Shown: positions 25,892 through 34,141 of the stretch, piece after piece | How positions within the stretch are numbered: the stretch's first letter is position 1 | Layout of the letters: every line of letters begins with the position of its first letter | Assembly: GCF_040117685.2 (NCBI RefSeq) | Contig: NZ_JBEDYP020000012.1 | Span: forward strand, 124,001-188,000 | Direction of reading: 5' to 3' | DNA length: 64,000 nucleotides | Source of the DNA: Gracilimonas sp040117685 | Lineage (GTDB): Bacteria; Bacteroidota; Rhodothermia; Balneolales; Balneolaceae | Made by a program: the position numbers and the translations under genes | Notes under the pieces: generated by a model | What the model was told of the DNA's origin: nothing | The model's database searches: none | The model's input: only the letters and a program-made list of their open reading frames with translations

Positions 25892-25970
25892 GTGATTAGT
25901 GACAAGTGATTATTAGCTGACAGGCACCTCCATCAAAGTGTGAAGTACTTTATCGCTTTTCACTAATCAC
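25892..25970. repeat. Intergenic palindrome between glgP and ispE
   Basis: Arms at 25892-25911 and 25951-25970 match at 17 of 20 positions, including a perfect GTGATTAGTG, with a 39-base spacer. It lies in the leader side of glgP and just after the ispE stop. A CACGTG core at its left edge looks like part of parS, but only 10 of 16 bases fit. Confidence 0.6.
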
Positions 25971-25972
25971 CC

Positions 25973-26848
25973 TCACTCTTCCTTTACATAAATACCTGAA
26001 TCAGGCTCAAATTTCGGCCGGGTGAGGTTGGCAGGGAAACCGAGCTTATGAAACGACTCATAGGCGTTAATTGCAACAAAATCCTGCTGAAAAACGCCAA
26101 AAACACTGGAACCGCTTCCGCTCATACTGGCATAATCAGCTCCGAACTCATAAAGCTGATCCTTAATGTTGCCAACCAAATGGTGTCGGGGAAAAACGGC
26201 TGGCTCCAACTGGTTCATCAGAAGATATCTCCACTCTTTAGGTTCTTCTTCCAGTAATACATTTTTTAGTGAAAACTCTGGTTCGGGGTTGGGCTCACAA
26301 AACTGGTAGGCTTCGGCCGTACTGCTTTCTATTTCCGGGAAGGCTGTTACTATCCATGCGTCGGGCTGAATATCCAGTTCCTCAATTTCTTCTCCAATGC
26401 CCGTAGCAAAACCCGGTTTTCCCTTGATGAAAAAAGGGACATCGGCACCGATCTTTTTCCCCAATTGCATGAGGTCATCCTGATTTAATCCAAGGTTCGC
26501 AATCTTGTTCATCATGCGAAGGGTGGTAGCTGCGTTGCTGCTTCCTCCGCCAAGGCCCGCACCGGCTGGAATGTTTTTTTCTACTTCTATATAAAATTCG
26601 TCTTTCAACCCGGCTTCCTTTTGCAAAAGCTTAATGGCTTTTACAATGAGGTTGGTATCATCGACCGGAATTTTTTCATCGCTCATTACCAATTCCATTC
26701 GAGGAGCATGTTTTACCTCAAACCGGTCGTTCCATTCTATAAAGCAGAAGCCGGTTTCAATGGTGTGATAACCGTTCTCCTGTCGCTCGAGCACGTTCAG
26801 CCCAAGGTTTATTTTTGCATATGAATTTGAAATCCAGAGTTCAGCCAT
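25973..26848 (-). CDS. ispE: 4-diphosphocytidyl-2-C-methyl-D-erythritol kinase
   Basis: IspE phosphorylates CDP-methylerythritol in the non-mevalonate isoprenoid pathway. It is a GHMP kinase with the ATP loop IPAGAGLGGGSSNAATTLRM. The substrate-side start SYAKINLGLNVLERQENGYH and IGADVPFFIKG, with the catalytic Asp, are both typical. Length 291 is usual. Its ATG overlaps the stop of the upstream cca gene by one base, so translation is probably coupled. The pathway link with cca is not obvious. Confidence 0.96.
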   Translation of the reverse strand: MAELWISNSYAKINLGLNVLERQENGYHTIETGFCFIEWNDRFEVKHAPRMELVMSDEKIPVDDTNLIVKAIKLLQKEAGLKDEFYIEVEKNIPAGAGLGGGSSNAATTLRMMNKIANLGLNQDDLMQLGKKIGADVPFFIKGKPGFATGIGEEIEELDIQPDAWIVTAFPEIESSTAEAYQFCEPNPEPEFSLKNVLLEEEPKEWRYLLMNQLEPAVFPRHHLVGNIKDQLYEFGADYASMSGSGSSVFGVFQQDFVAINAYESFHKLGFPANLTRPKFEPDSGIYVKEE

Positions 26849-28257
26849 CAGTTTAAAAAATCTTCTTTGTGTTTCATCATAAACTCAAATGCGGCATCGT
26901 GTTCGTTTGGGATATCCCCATTTAAGATTGCTTCCTTCACTGCATCTTTTATATCACCCACCGTGCGACTGGGTTTGATGTTGAGCGCCTTCATAATCTC
27001 CTCTCCGGAAAGCGGGTTCTTCCAGTTGCGGATGCGGTCTTTTTCTTCCACTTCTTTAATGCGCCGCTCCACATAATCAAAGTTTTTTTGGTAACGCTCC
27101 TGCTTGTAGTCGTTCTTTGTGGTCACATCAGCCCGGCACAGTTTCATCAGGTCGTCGATATCGTCGCCAGCCTCATAAATTAACCGTCGAATCGCACTAT
27201 CCGAAACCTCATCTGAAACCAGGGCAATGGGGCGCAGGTGTAGCCGAACCAACTTCCTTACATAACGCATGCGTTCATCCAACGGAAGCCCCAACCGGCG
27301 AAATATTCTTTTGGTCCACTTGGCCCCCAGGGCATCATGACCGTGGAACGTCCAGCCGGCACCCTCCTGAAAACGCTGAGTAGGAGGCTTGGCGATATCG
27401 TGCATGATGGCCGACCATCGCAGCCAAAGGTCCGCGTCCATCTCAATCACATTATCCAGCACCTTAAGCGTATGCCAGAAATTATCTTTATGACGAACAC
27501 CTTTCACTTCCTTAACGCCGTGCAGGTTGTGCATTTCTGGAAAGAACTCTTTCAGCAGTCCCGTCTTAAAAAGCATTGTGAAACCAAGTGACGGATTATC
27601 ACTCATAATAATTTTATTCAGCTCTTCAATAATCCGCTCTTTAGAAATAATGTTAATGCGCTCCGACATTTCGGTAATGGCATCAAAGGTGTTTTCTTCG
27701 ATACGGAAATTCAGCTGAGAAGCAAAACGAATGGCCCGCATCATCCGCAGGGGATCGTCATCAAAGGTTTTTTCCGGGTCGATGGGGGTGCGGATGAGTG
27801 CCCGTTCCAGGTCGTCCATCCCGCCGAAGGGGTCATTCAAATCCCCAAAGTTCCCTTTATTCAGCGACCATGATAAGGCGTTAATGGTTAAATCGCGCCG
27901 TAGTTGATCGTCTTCCAGGGTGCCGTCTTCAACAATGGGCTTGCGGGAATTCTTTCGATAGCTTTCTTTTCGGGCGCCCACAAATTCCAGTTCCAGCTCT
28001 CCGGCTTTAACCTGTGCGGTTCCGAACTGCTTGTACACAGCCAGCGAAGAGCCTTCAATTTTTTCCGAAACTTTGCGCGCCAGCTTAATTCCGGAGCCGA
28101 CTGTAACAAAGTCGATATCTATCTCTCCTTGTTTAGAGCGGTTGAGATAGTAATCCCGGACGTAGCCGCCAACAACATAAACAGGACAGTCCAATTCCTG
28201 TGCAGCGTCGCTGATGATGGTAAATACGTTTTGATGTTCGGCCGGTATGTTTTCCAT
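26848..28257 (-). CDS. cca: CCA tRNA nucleotidyltransferase / poly(A) polymerase family, HD domain
   Basis: This enzyme builds or repairs the 3' CCA of tRNAs. The 469-residue protein has the nucleotidyltransferase head with VYVVGGYVRDYYLNRS and the metal-binding pair in GEIDIDFV. The neck and RRDLTINALSW follow, and then a C-terminal HD domain with IMHDIAKPPTQRF. The tRNA-Asp gene at 52923 does not encode CCA, so such an enzyme is needed. Some relatives add only CC or A, which cannot be excluded. The ATG at 28257 is preferred over the TTG nine bases upstream, since a TATCTTTG box lies directly before it. Confidence 0.92.
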   Translation of the reverse strand: MENIPAEHQNVFTIISDAAQELDCPVYVVGGYVRDYYLNRSKQGEIDIDFVTVGSGIKLARKVSEKIEGSSLAVYKQFGTAQVKAGELELEFVGARKESYRKNSRKPIVEDGTLEDDQLRRDLTINALSWSLNKGNFGDLNDPFGGMDDLERALIRTPIDPEKTFDDDPLRMMRAIRFASQLNFRIEENTFDAITEMSERINIISKERIIEELNKIIMSDNPSLGFTMLFKTGLLKEFFPEMHNLHGVKEVKGVRHKDNFWHTLKVLDNVIEMDADLWLRWSAIMHDIAKPPTQRFQEGAGWTFHGHDALGAKWTKRIFRRLGLPLDERMRYVRKLVRLHLRPIALVSDEVSDSAIRRLIYEAGDDIDDLMKLCRADVTTKNDYKQERYQKNFDYVERRIKEVEEKDRIRNWKNPLSGEEIMKALNIKPSRTVGDIKDAVKEAILNGDIPNEHDAAFEFMMKHKEDFLN

Positions 28258-28273
28258 GTGTTTCAAAGCATGC

Positions 28274-28281
28274 CAAAGATA
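28274..28281 (-). promoter_or_regulatory. Putative -7 element for cca-ispE
   Basis: On the minus strand this reads TATCTTTG, an exact TAnnTTTG box, 17 bases upstream of the cca ATG. It implies a very short leader. No -33 box is evident. Confidence 0.4.
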
Positions 28282-28373
28282 GGAATGTTAGCGATTGCTT
28301 TCAGAGGAGAACTAAGATATTTTCAAGGATATTAATTCATACATTTAAAGACCGTTTAACAAATAAATAGTCT

Positions 28374-28775
28374 ATGGGAAATGCAAAAAAGTGGGTAATA
28401 GCTACCAACGGTACAAAATATGCCAGTGCGGCGGTAAAATATGCGGCAGAGCTTTTTCGGGATTTACGCACCGAGCCGGAAGTCTATATTCTGGTGGTTG
28501 CCATCGATGATGATGCCCTTACTGAAGCCAAAGCTATTGTTGAAATGGCCAAATACACCTTCGAAGACATCGCCGGCAAAGAAGGCCCGCTTACACCTTA
28601 CGTGGAAACCGGCGAGCCGGGCAAGGTGATTGTGGAGCAAATGAAAAAGCTGAAAGCCGATCACCTGTTTATTGGGGGAGCTGATTTTAAGTGGGATATC
28701 AATGACGAAGGCCCGGGTGGAATCAGTAATTATATTATTGAGCATATCTCCGGCGGGGTTACGCTGATTAAATAA
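28374..28775 (+). CDS. Universal-stress-protein-like protein
   Basis: A 133-residue single-domain protein with the UspA alpha/beta outline. The first strand is KKWVIATNGTKYASAAVKYAAELF, quoted here as KKWVIATNGTKYASAAV. A helix around EAKAIVEMAKYTFEDIA, the strand PLTPYVETGEPGKVIVEQM and HLFIGGADFKW follow. The ATP-binding G-2x-G-9x-G[ST] motif is incomplete, so it may not bind ATP. It is divergent from cca and stands alone before a repeat hairpin. The exact role in stress cannot be read from sequence. Confidence 0.75.
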   Translation: MGNAKKWVIATNGTKYASAAVKYAAELFRDLRTEPEVYILVVAIDDDALTEAKAIVEMAKYTFEDIAGKEGPLTPYVETGEPGKVIVEQMKKLKADHLFIGGADFKWDINDEGPGGISNYIIEHISGGVTLIK

Positions 28776-28809
28776 AGGTTGGGCTGATGAGTAGTGGCCC
28801 GTTCTTAGT

Positions 28810-28859
28810 TTGAGGCAGAGCCTCGTGTAAGCATTCCGGAGCAGGGAGCCGGAACGAGG
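28810..28859. repeat. Repeat copy A, cruciform type, beside the ParE/Phd pair
   Basis: Nested stems are visible: CCTCG with CGAGG outside, TTCCGG with CCGGAA inside around a nine-base loop. About three quarters of the bases match copy B at 29584-29632, which lies on the other side of the toxin-antitoxin genes in the same orientation. It sits between convergent genes. Confidence 0.7.
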
Positions 28860-28902
28860 TTAGCGCCAGAAAAGGGTTAAATGTATTGTTACAGCAATTT
28901 CT

Positions 28903-29205
28903 CTACCGCGATTTAAGTAGATCAATGTGCAGAAATTGTTCTTCACGGATTACATGAATTATATATACAATCTCATTTTCCTCCCGATAGAATATCCGGC
29001 ATGGAGAAAACACTACTTCCCTATATATAGAGTTATCAATCTCTTCAACAAGCTTACCACTTTTAGGATGCGAAGCCAGGCACTCTATTTTTTCGAAAGC
29101 AGATCGAACTAACTTCTTTGCAGCTGCTGGATTATCTAAAGAAATGTAGTCAGCTATTTCGTCTAGCTCATTGAGAGCCGATTCAGTCCAAATTATTCGA
29201 GCCAT
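28903..29205 (-). CDS. RelE/ParE-family toxin
   Basis: A 100-residue toxin-type protein. The fold signature is seen in RIIWTESALNELDEIADYIS, GKLVEEIDNSIYREVVF and CRIFYREENEIVYIIHVIREEQFL. These elements, especially the spacing of the early helices and the RIFYR strand, are of the ParE/RelE superfamily. ParE poisons gyrase and RelE cleaves mRNA on the ribosome; sequence alone does not decide, though the R..YR..V pattern leans to ParE. It overlaps the end of the antitoxin gene by 13 bases and is transcribed after it. Confidence 0.88.
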   Translation of the reverse strand: MARIIWTESALNELDEIADYISLDNPAAAKKLVRSAFEKIECLASHPKSGKLVEEIDNSIYREVVFSPCRIFYREENEIVYIIHVIREEQFLHIDLLKSR

Positions 29206-29450
29206 CTTGCCATGCGCTTTTTCGCCTCCGCATGGGGAACAATACGACCCTCAAGAATTGCTTTTTCACCACGAGCCAATCCTTCAAGGAGAGATAATTT
29301 TTTTTGAATGTGTTCAAAATGCTCCACATCCACAAGATATGCTGAAGGTTTTCCATGCTCAGTAATAAGCACCGGTTCTTTTTCCTCTCGTAACTCTTTG
29401 AGAAGTTTGGTTGCTTGACGTTTAAGTGTTGTGACTAATTCGGTTTTCAT
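29193..29450 (-). CDS. Phd/YefM-family antitoxin
   Basis: An 85-residue antitoxin. The N-terminal DNA-binding half has TTLKRQATKLLKELREEKEP and VLITEHGKPSAYLVDVEHFE, the hallmark of Phd/YefM. The C-terminal half, from about residue 50, should wrap the toxin. It precedes and overlaps the toxin gene, the usual order. A 20-base near-palindrome touches its start codon and is a natural binding site for autoregulation. Confidence 0.9.
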   Translation of the reverse strand: MKTELVTTLKRQATKLLKELREEKEPVLITEHGKPSAYLVDVEHFEHIQKKLSLLEGLARGEKAILEGRIVPHAEAKKRMARWLE

Positions 29451-29470
29451 AGTAATACTAAAGTATCACT
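29451..29470. promoter_or_regulatory. Palindromic operator of the Phd/ParE operon
   Basis: AGTAATACT and AGTATCACT are inverted copies matching at eight of nine positions with a two-base centre. The element abuts the antitoxin start codon, the place where Phd-type proteins bind to repress their own operon. It is predicted from position and symmetry only. Confidence 0.55.
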
Positions 29471-29583
29471 TTCAAGAAAAATGGGCAATATTGCTTTGAA
29501 ATTAAAAAACAAAGCACTTTACACTATTAGGTACAGAGCGAAAAAGTGGGTGCGGTGCTGAGTAAGTAGAGGGGTAGCATTGT

Positions 29584-29632
29584 TTGAATCAGAGACTCAT
29601 TAAGCATTCCAGAGCAGAGCACCGAAATGAGG
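29584..29632. repeat. Repeat copy B on the far side of the ParE/Phd pair
   Basis: It matches copy A (28810-28859) through TTGA..CAGAG.CTC, TAAGCATTCC.GAGCAG and the closing GAGG. The outer stem is kept (CTCA with TGAG, one pair changed from G-C to A-T), while the inner stem is degraded. The rest of 29471-29731 has no gene I can support. Confidence 0.6.
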
Positions 29633-29731
29633 ATAAAGCTAATTTCAGATCCTCAAAATATATCATTCCACTTTTAGTCGCTATTCTTCTATTTTAGCCT
29701 TTGTTGTTAGCTATCAAAAAATATTCCTTTC

Positions 29732-30565
29732 GTGACTTTAGACTTGTTTGAACCCACCGCCATCACCCAGAAAGAACGGGTGAATAATGCCATGGGAGAG
29801 GAGCTTCCTCCGCATGAGCCGGGCGTATATACCATGTACGACAAGCACGATCAGGTTTTGTATGTGGGAAAGGGAAAAGACCTGCAGCAGCGTATTACTT
29901 CGTACCGGTACTCAAAGTCCAAAAAAGTACAACGGATGATCGCCCACCTGGAGCGCATCAGTTACGAGGTATGCAATACCGAAACGGATGCGATTCTGCT
30001 CGAAAACCTGCTCATCCGATCATTGAGGCCACCTTTCAATCACGCCAACAAAAAACCGGAGACTTACTACTACATTTCCACCGCGCGCCGGGGTAATAAA
30101 AAAGAGTTCCGCTTGTCGATGCGGGTGCTGGATGACTACCCGGAGGTGTACGGGTGCTTTAAAGGTCACCTTAAAACCCGAAAGGGACTCGGTGCTTTGC
30201 TGAAACTGCTTTTTGTGCAAGAAACAAGCATCACCAGTGCGCATTATCTGCCCAGCCAGCTACTAAACCGGATTACCCCTCAAAAATTTCAGCTTCGGCT
30301 GGATGAAAAGTCGGGGGGTTTAGTGGATCAGTTTCTGAAAGGGTCTTCCAGCCTGCTGGCCGATCAGTTTGAGGAACACATTATGGCCCTGACTTTTAAA
30401 GACCGGTTCACCGAGAACTACTTTGACAACGAACTGGAACAGCTCCGGATGTTTTTCACCCTCGGTCCGCAACGAAACTACCGAATGAAGAATGAGCTTG
30501 GGTTGCGGTCAGAACTCATCAACCAGGATGATATTGATGATTTATTAGCACTTATGAACGAGTAG
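29732..30565 (+). CDS. GIY-YIG nuclease, UvrC N-terminal/Cho-like
   Basis: A 277-residue protein with a GIY-YIG nuclease domain at about residues 28-105: PGVYTMYDKHDQVLYVGKGKD, seen here as PGVYTMYDKH and VLYVGKGKDLQQRI. The metal-binding Glu follows in ETDAILLENLLIR, and then RPPFNHANK. This layout is that of the UvrC N-terminal half, and the length is near that of E. coli Cho (about 295), a stand-alone enzyme making the 3' incision in nucleotide excision repair. The UvrB-binding and C-terminal UvrC parts are missing. The start is a GTG; the next in-frame ATG is 20 codons later, still before the nuclease motif. Confidence 0.85.
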   Translation: MTLDLFEPTAITQKERVNNAMGEELPPHEPGVYTMYDKHDQVLYVGKGKDLQQRITSYRYSKSKKVQRMIAHLERISYEVCNTETDAILLENLLIRSLRPPFNHANKKPETYYYISTARRGNKKEFRLSMRVLDDYPEVYGCFKGHLKTRKGLGALLKLLFVQETSITSAHYLPSQLLNRITPQKFQLRLDEKSGGLVDQFLKGSSSLLADQFEEHIMALTFKDRFTENYFDNELEQLRMFFTLGPQRNYRMKNELGLRSELINQDDIDDLLALMNE

Positions 30566-30579
30566 AGTGTACAATATAT

Positions 30580-30671
30580 GTTCCGGCGCGGAGCGACCGG
30601 AACCAGGCGGGATGGGCAACATTGAATGTTCAGTTTAATAACACCTCGCTCTGACGCTCTGCGTCGGAGCG
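30580..30671. repeat. Pair of hairpins between convergent nuclease and nitroreductase genes
   Basis: The first hairpin is GTTCCGG/CCGGAAC (30580-30586, 30597-30603). Its loop, like that of copy A, contains GGAGC-like words. The second has a ten-pair stem with one wobble (30647-30656, 30662-30671). Position between converging genes suggests transcription end or spacer function. The TTCCGG stem links it loosely with copies A and B. Confidence 0.6.
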
Positions 30672-30683
30672 AAACGGGCCAGC

Positions 30684-31334
30684 CTAAAGCTCAACCCACT
30701 CCATATAGTCTTTCAGCTCTCCTTTGGCATCACGGTTTTTACCTGTTTTGGTTTGGACTGTTTCGGGATATTCATCCGGGAAGAGAAAGACAGCACCCAG
30801 CAGAATTTCATTCTTTGGGATCCCTAGAAACTCCAGCACTTTTGGCTTTCTCAGGCACCCACCCGAAGACCAATAGTTGGTAATCCCCTTATCCGTTGCA
30901 GCAAGCAGCAAGTTTTGGATGGCGGCCCCGGTAGCAGCAATATGCTCCATGTTTTTTACATTAGGGTGAAACCTGCGACTCAGGGATCTTGATTTTTCCG
31001 GTAGCCAGGTAGCCAGGATTAAAGCATCAGCCGCGGCCAGCATTTGCCTGATGCCCTCGCTGGCTTTCATGGGTTCTTCTTTATTCAAGCTTTGTAGTAA
31101 TTTCCGGCAGCTTTTTCCATCCAGCACGTGAAACCTCCAGGGCTCAGCGCCGGTCAGCTTCTTCTTTTGATGGTTCTCCGCACTTTGATAATGAAAGGGC
31201 GCCTGTCCGGCCAGCTCTATCAACCACTCGATGGTTTTGTTAAATTCTGCTCCTTTAGTCACCGGCAAAGGGTCATCCGGATTTACCCTCAATTTCAGGG
31301 TCCGGCGTTGTTGTATGGCTTCTTCCGTATTCAT
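30684..31334 (-). CDS. Nitroreductase-family protein
   Basis: A 216-residue FMN-dependent reductase-type protein. The start EEAIQQRRTLKLR carries the conserved arginines that bind FMN phosphate. EPWRFHVLDG and the C-terminal KGITNYWSSGGCLRKPKVLEFLGIPKNE fit the nitroreductase fold and YdjA-like short members; the long stretch is given here in parts, GITNYWSSG and EFLGIPKNEI. The substrate is unknown. I start at the ATG at 31334, seven codons after an in-frame TTG. It follows glpD at close distance on the minus strand. Confidence 0.85.
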   Translation of the reverse strand: MNTEEAIQQRRTLKLRVNPDDPLPVTKGAEFNKTIEWLIELAGQAPFHYQSAENHQKKKLTGAEPWRFHVLDGKSCRKLLQSLNKEEPMKASEGIRQMLAAADALILATWLPEKSRSLSRRFHPNVKNMEHIAATGAAIQNLLLAATDKGITNYWSSGGCLRKPKVLEFLGIPKNEILLGAVFLFPDEYPETVQTKTGKNRDAKGELKDYMEWVEL

Positions 31335-31355
31335 TACTGCTTGTTCATTTTTCAA

Positions 31356-32918
31356 TTATTCCAGGATGTAATTTTTGGCAACCTGTTTGTATTCCTTCAC
31401 TTCCTGTTCCACCCAGCTTTCGTCTTTCCCGAATTCCTGCGCCAGTAATCGCCCAACTTCGGGGGCCATTTCCACGCTGGCTTTGGCATCCAGCAGTAGT
31501 GCTCTTGTACGCCGCGATAGCACATCTTCGATGGTCTGGGCCAACTCATTTCGCACGGCCCAAATCACTTCTGCTTTAATGTAGGGAAGATCGGGGTGTA
31601 GCTGTTCTGCCAACTCCTCGTTTTCATCAATCAGCTTTTGCAGGGCTACCTTGTCTGATCCATACACAAACAGGTGGTCGTTCCGATCCACATTTTTAAG
31701 CCAGCCGTGAATACGAAGGTCTTTGGTCGGGCATTCTTTCACCTCCAATCCTGCCACCAACGCTGCCCGGTCGATAGTGTCTTCGGCCATTTTACGGTAG
31801 GTTGTCCACTTTCCACCGGCAATGGTTACCAAGCCCGATTCTGATACCTGCAGGTGATGACTTCTTGATATATCAGAAGTCTTTTTTACATCCGGCGGTT
31901 TTACCAGCGGACGTAATCCGGCAAACACACTTTTCACATCTTTTCGGGAGGGGTTTTTGGTGAGATATTGAGCCGCATGACGCAATATGAATTCAATCTC
32001 TTCTTCCAGAGCCACTGGTTCCAGCGCCGGTTTTTCTATTGGAGTGTCGGTAGTTCCTACAATCACTTTATTATGCCAAGGAACAGCGAACAGCACTCGC
32101 CCGTCATCGGTGTGAGGTACCATAATGGCCGACTCGCCCGGTAAAAAATCTTTATCCAAAACCAGGTGTATTCCCTGTGCACACAGAATGATGTTTTCAT
32201 GATTCTCCTCATCCATTTTCATGATGTGGTCGGTGAAAATGCCCGTGGCATTAATCACCACCCGGGCATTGATTTCATGATCTTCCCCGTTCAGCATGTC
32301 CCGTGCTTGCAGGCCTTCTATAAATCCTTTACCATTTTTCTTCAGGCCGGTCACCTTCATGTAATTCAGCGGATAACCTCCTTCATCAGCAATGGTTTGG
32401 GCGAGATTAATGGACAGGCGGGAGTCATCAAACTGGCCGTCATAATACATCACCCCGCCACGCAGGTCCTTAGGCTCAAGCGTGGGAATTTTTTCTAATG
32501 TTTTCTCTTTCGACAGGTTTTCAGATTTCTTGATCCCCAGCTTTCCGGCCAGTGCATCATATACTTTCAAGCCAACCCCGTAAAACGGACCATTCCACCA
32601 TTCGTAACTGGGTACTATAAATGATTGATGACTAACCAGGTGAGGGGCATTCTGGATGAGCAGTCCGCGTTCATGGAGGGCTTCAATCACCAGCGAAACA
32701 TCACCCTGTTGCAAATAGCGCACCCCGCCATGGACAAGCTTGGTACTTCGGCTGGATGTTCCCTTGGCAAAATCATGCATTTCAAGAAGCAGCGTTTTAT
32801 AGCCGCGGGAAGCAGCATCAACAGCACAACCCAGTCCGGTTGCTCCCCCCCCAATAACAACAATATCCCAGAAGTCATTGTAATTCTTTATCTCTTCAAG
32901 AAAAGCTGCTCTATTCAT
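31356..32918 (-). CDS. glpD: Glycerol-3-phosphate dehydrogenase (aerobic, FAD)
   Basis: GlpD oxidises glycerol-3-phosphate to dihydroxyacetone phosphate and passes electrons to the quinone pool at the inner membrane. The FAD motif is DIVVIGGGATGLGCAVDAAS near residue 20. SSRSTKLVHGGVRYLQ, the family signature, follows, then VVINATGIFTDHI, TTDTPIEKP and TIAGGKWTTYRKMAED. The C-terminal helical domain is present. At 520 residues it is complete. It lies in the run patatin-glpD-nitroreductase. No glpF or glpK genes are seen. Confidence 0.96.
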   Translation of the reverse strand: MNRAAFLEEIKNYNDFWDIVVIGGGATGLGCAVDAASRGYKTLLLEMHDFAKGTSSRSTKLVHGGVRYLQQGDVSLVIEALHERGLLIQNAPHLVSHQSFIVPSYEWWNGPFYGVGLKVYDALAGKLGIKKSENLSKEKTLEKIPTLEPKDLRGGVMYYDGQFDDSRLSINLAQTIADEGGYPLNYMKVTGLKKNGKGFIEGLQARDMLNGEDHEINARVVINATGIFTDHIMKMDEENHENIILCAQGIHLVLDKDFLPGESAIMVPHTDDGRVLFAVPWHNKVIVGTTDTPIEKPALEPVALEEEIEFILRHAAQYLTKNPSRKDVKSVFAGLRPLVKPPDVKKTSDISRSHHLQVSESGLVTIAGGKWTTYRKMAEDTIDRAALVAGLEVKECPTKDLRIHGWLKNVDRNDHLFVYGSDKVALQKLIDENEELAEQLHPDLPYIKAEVIWAVRNELAQTIEDVLSRRTRALLLDAKASVEMAPEVGRLLAQEFGKDESWVEQEVKEYKQVAKNYILE

Positions 32919-32931
32919 TATTACTACTCCT

Positions 32932-33810
32932 CTAATCGTTCATAACTTTATTATACGCTTCTCTGCCGACTTCCAATATTTGCTTTGCATGATCAAAATC
33001 GAACATACCGCTGGCATTTCGGGGTATTTCAATGAGCTTGTCCGGTTTGTGAATATCAATCATCAGTTCGGTAAGCCTGTCTTGCGTAAAACTAAAGGTG
33101 CTATCCATAAGCTCAATCAGCGAAAAAGACCCTTCTTCGGGATCCATTTTTTCTTTCTTTTTCCGTTTTTCTATCACTGAATCAGGCAGCAGATTCTCAA
33201 ACCACTTTTGCACTTCCTGAATCCGATCCGGCCCGGGCTTCTTGTCATAAGCCGGATTGTATCTTCCGTTCAGATTCACAGCTATAATAATAGCATCGTC
33301 CTTTTTGTTCACCAAATTAATAGGAAGAGGGTTCAGCACACCACCATCCACTAATACCCTTCCATTATCCACCACAGGAACAAAAAATCCCGGAATGGAA
33401 ACGGAGGCTCTCAGTGCCTTATATAAATCTCCAGACTTAAAATGCACCTCCTCGTTACTCTTCATATCAGTGGCAACAGCTGTAAAGGGTATATCAAACT
33501 CTTCAATATTAAATTTACCGGTCACCTCCAGGTGCTTGGCAAAAAGCTTTTCTCCTTTTATAAATCCTTGCTTGGTGAAGGTAAAGTCCAGCAGTTCAAA
33601 CACATCCCTGCGGGAAAGACTGGTGAGCCATTTTTTGTATTCGGGAAGTTGGCCGGCAGCGTAAATTCCTCCTACAACAGCGCCCATCGAACAGCCAATT
33701 ACTTCGATGATTTCATATCCTTGTTTTTCCAGTTCCTCGATAACAGCAATGTGGGCAATTCCTCGCGCACCGCCACTACCTAATACTAAATGGATTTTCT
33801 TAATCGACAT
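32932..33810 (-). CDS. Patatin-like phospholipase (RssA type)
   Basis: A cytoplasmic-type patatin of 292 residues. The oxyanion hole is GSGGARGIAHI, the nucleophile serine lies in VIGCSMGAVVGGIYA (GxSxG) and the dyad aspartate in VLVDGGVLNPLPI. Members cleave acyl chains from lipids. The C-terminal ~90 residues are outside the core and unassigned. Its start overlaps the end of hepT by 11 bases, so it may be translated with the toxin-antitoxin pair; glpD follows 13 bases after its end. Confidence 0.92.
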   Translation of the reverse strand: MSIKKIHLVLGSGGARGIAHIAVIEELEKQGYEIIEVIGCSMGAVVGGIYAAGQLPEYKKWLTSLSRRDVFELLDFTFTKQGFIKGEKLFAKHLEVTGKFNIEEFDIPFTAVATDMKSNEEVHFKSGDLYKALRASVSIPGFFVPVVDNGRVLVDGGVLNPLPINLVNKKDDAIIIAVNLNGRYNPAYDKKPGPDRIQEVQKWFENLLPDSVIEKRKKKEKMDPEEGSFSLIELMDSTFSFTQDRLTELMIDIHKPDKLIEIPRNASGMFDFDHAKQILEVGREAYNKVMND

Positions 33811-34141
33811 CCTCTAATATGGAGTTCAATTCTTTTTTAAAACTCGGAAGAATTTCTTCTACAACACCCCAAACCGATTCTATATCTACTCCTATATAGT
33901 CGTGGATGAGTTTATCTCTCATCCCTGCAATTTTTCTCCACTCAATAGACGAATACTTTTCTCTGAAATTTATTGGTAGTTGTTTTGTGGCCTCTCCTAT
34001 AATCTCAAAATTTCTGATTACAGCATCCTGGACCAAATTATTTTCTAAAAACTCTTCTTCGCTAACGTCCTTCGTGTAATTTTCAACTTTCTCAATACAC
34101 TCAAGCATATGTTTTATATAAACAATGGGGTCTTTAGTCAT
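33800..34141 (-). CDS. hepT: HepT-type HEPN-domain toxin
   Basis: A 113-residue HEPN protein. The RNase motif Rx4HxY is complete in MRDKLIHDYIG, including the tyrosine that the partner modifies by AMP transfer in studied systems. LVQDAVIRNFEIIGEATKQL is the other family block. HepT cleaves RNA when unmodified. It overlaps the antitoxin gene by eight bases and the patatin gene by eleven. Kept motif residues suggest that it is active. Confidence 0.93.
   Translation of the reverse strand: MTKDPIVYIKHMLECIEKVENYTKDVSEEEFLENNLVQDAVIRNFEIIGEATKQLPINFREKYSSIEWRKIAGMRDKLIHDYIGVDIESVWGVVEEILPSFKKELNSILEDVD

Noticed and set aside
25888..25903. CACGTG core resembling a third parS site
   Set aside because: Only 10 of 16 positions match the parS consensus; it is part of the glgP palindrome.
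28776..30671. CRISPR array suspected from repeated words near 28.8-30.7 kb
   Set aside because: The copies are only three, unequal, irregularly spaced and separated by genes; no repeat-spacer pattern.
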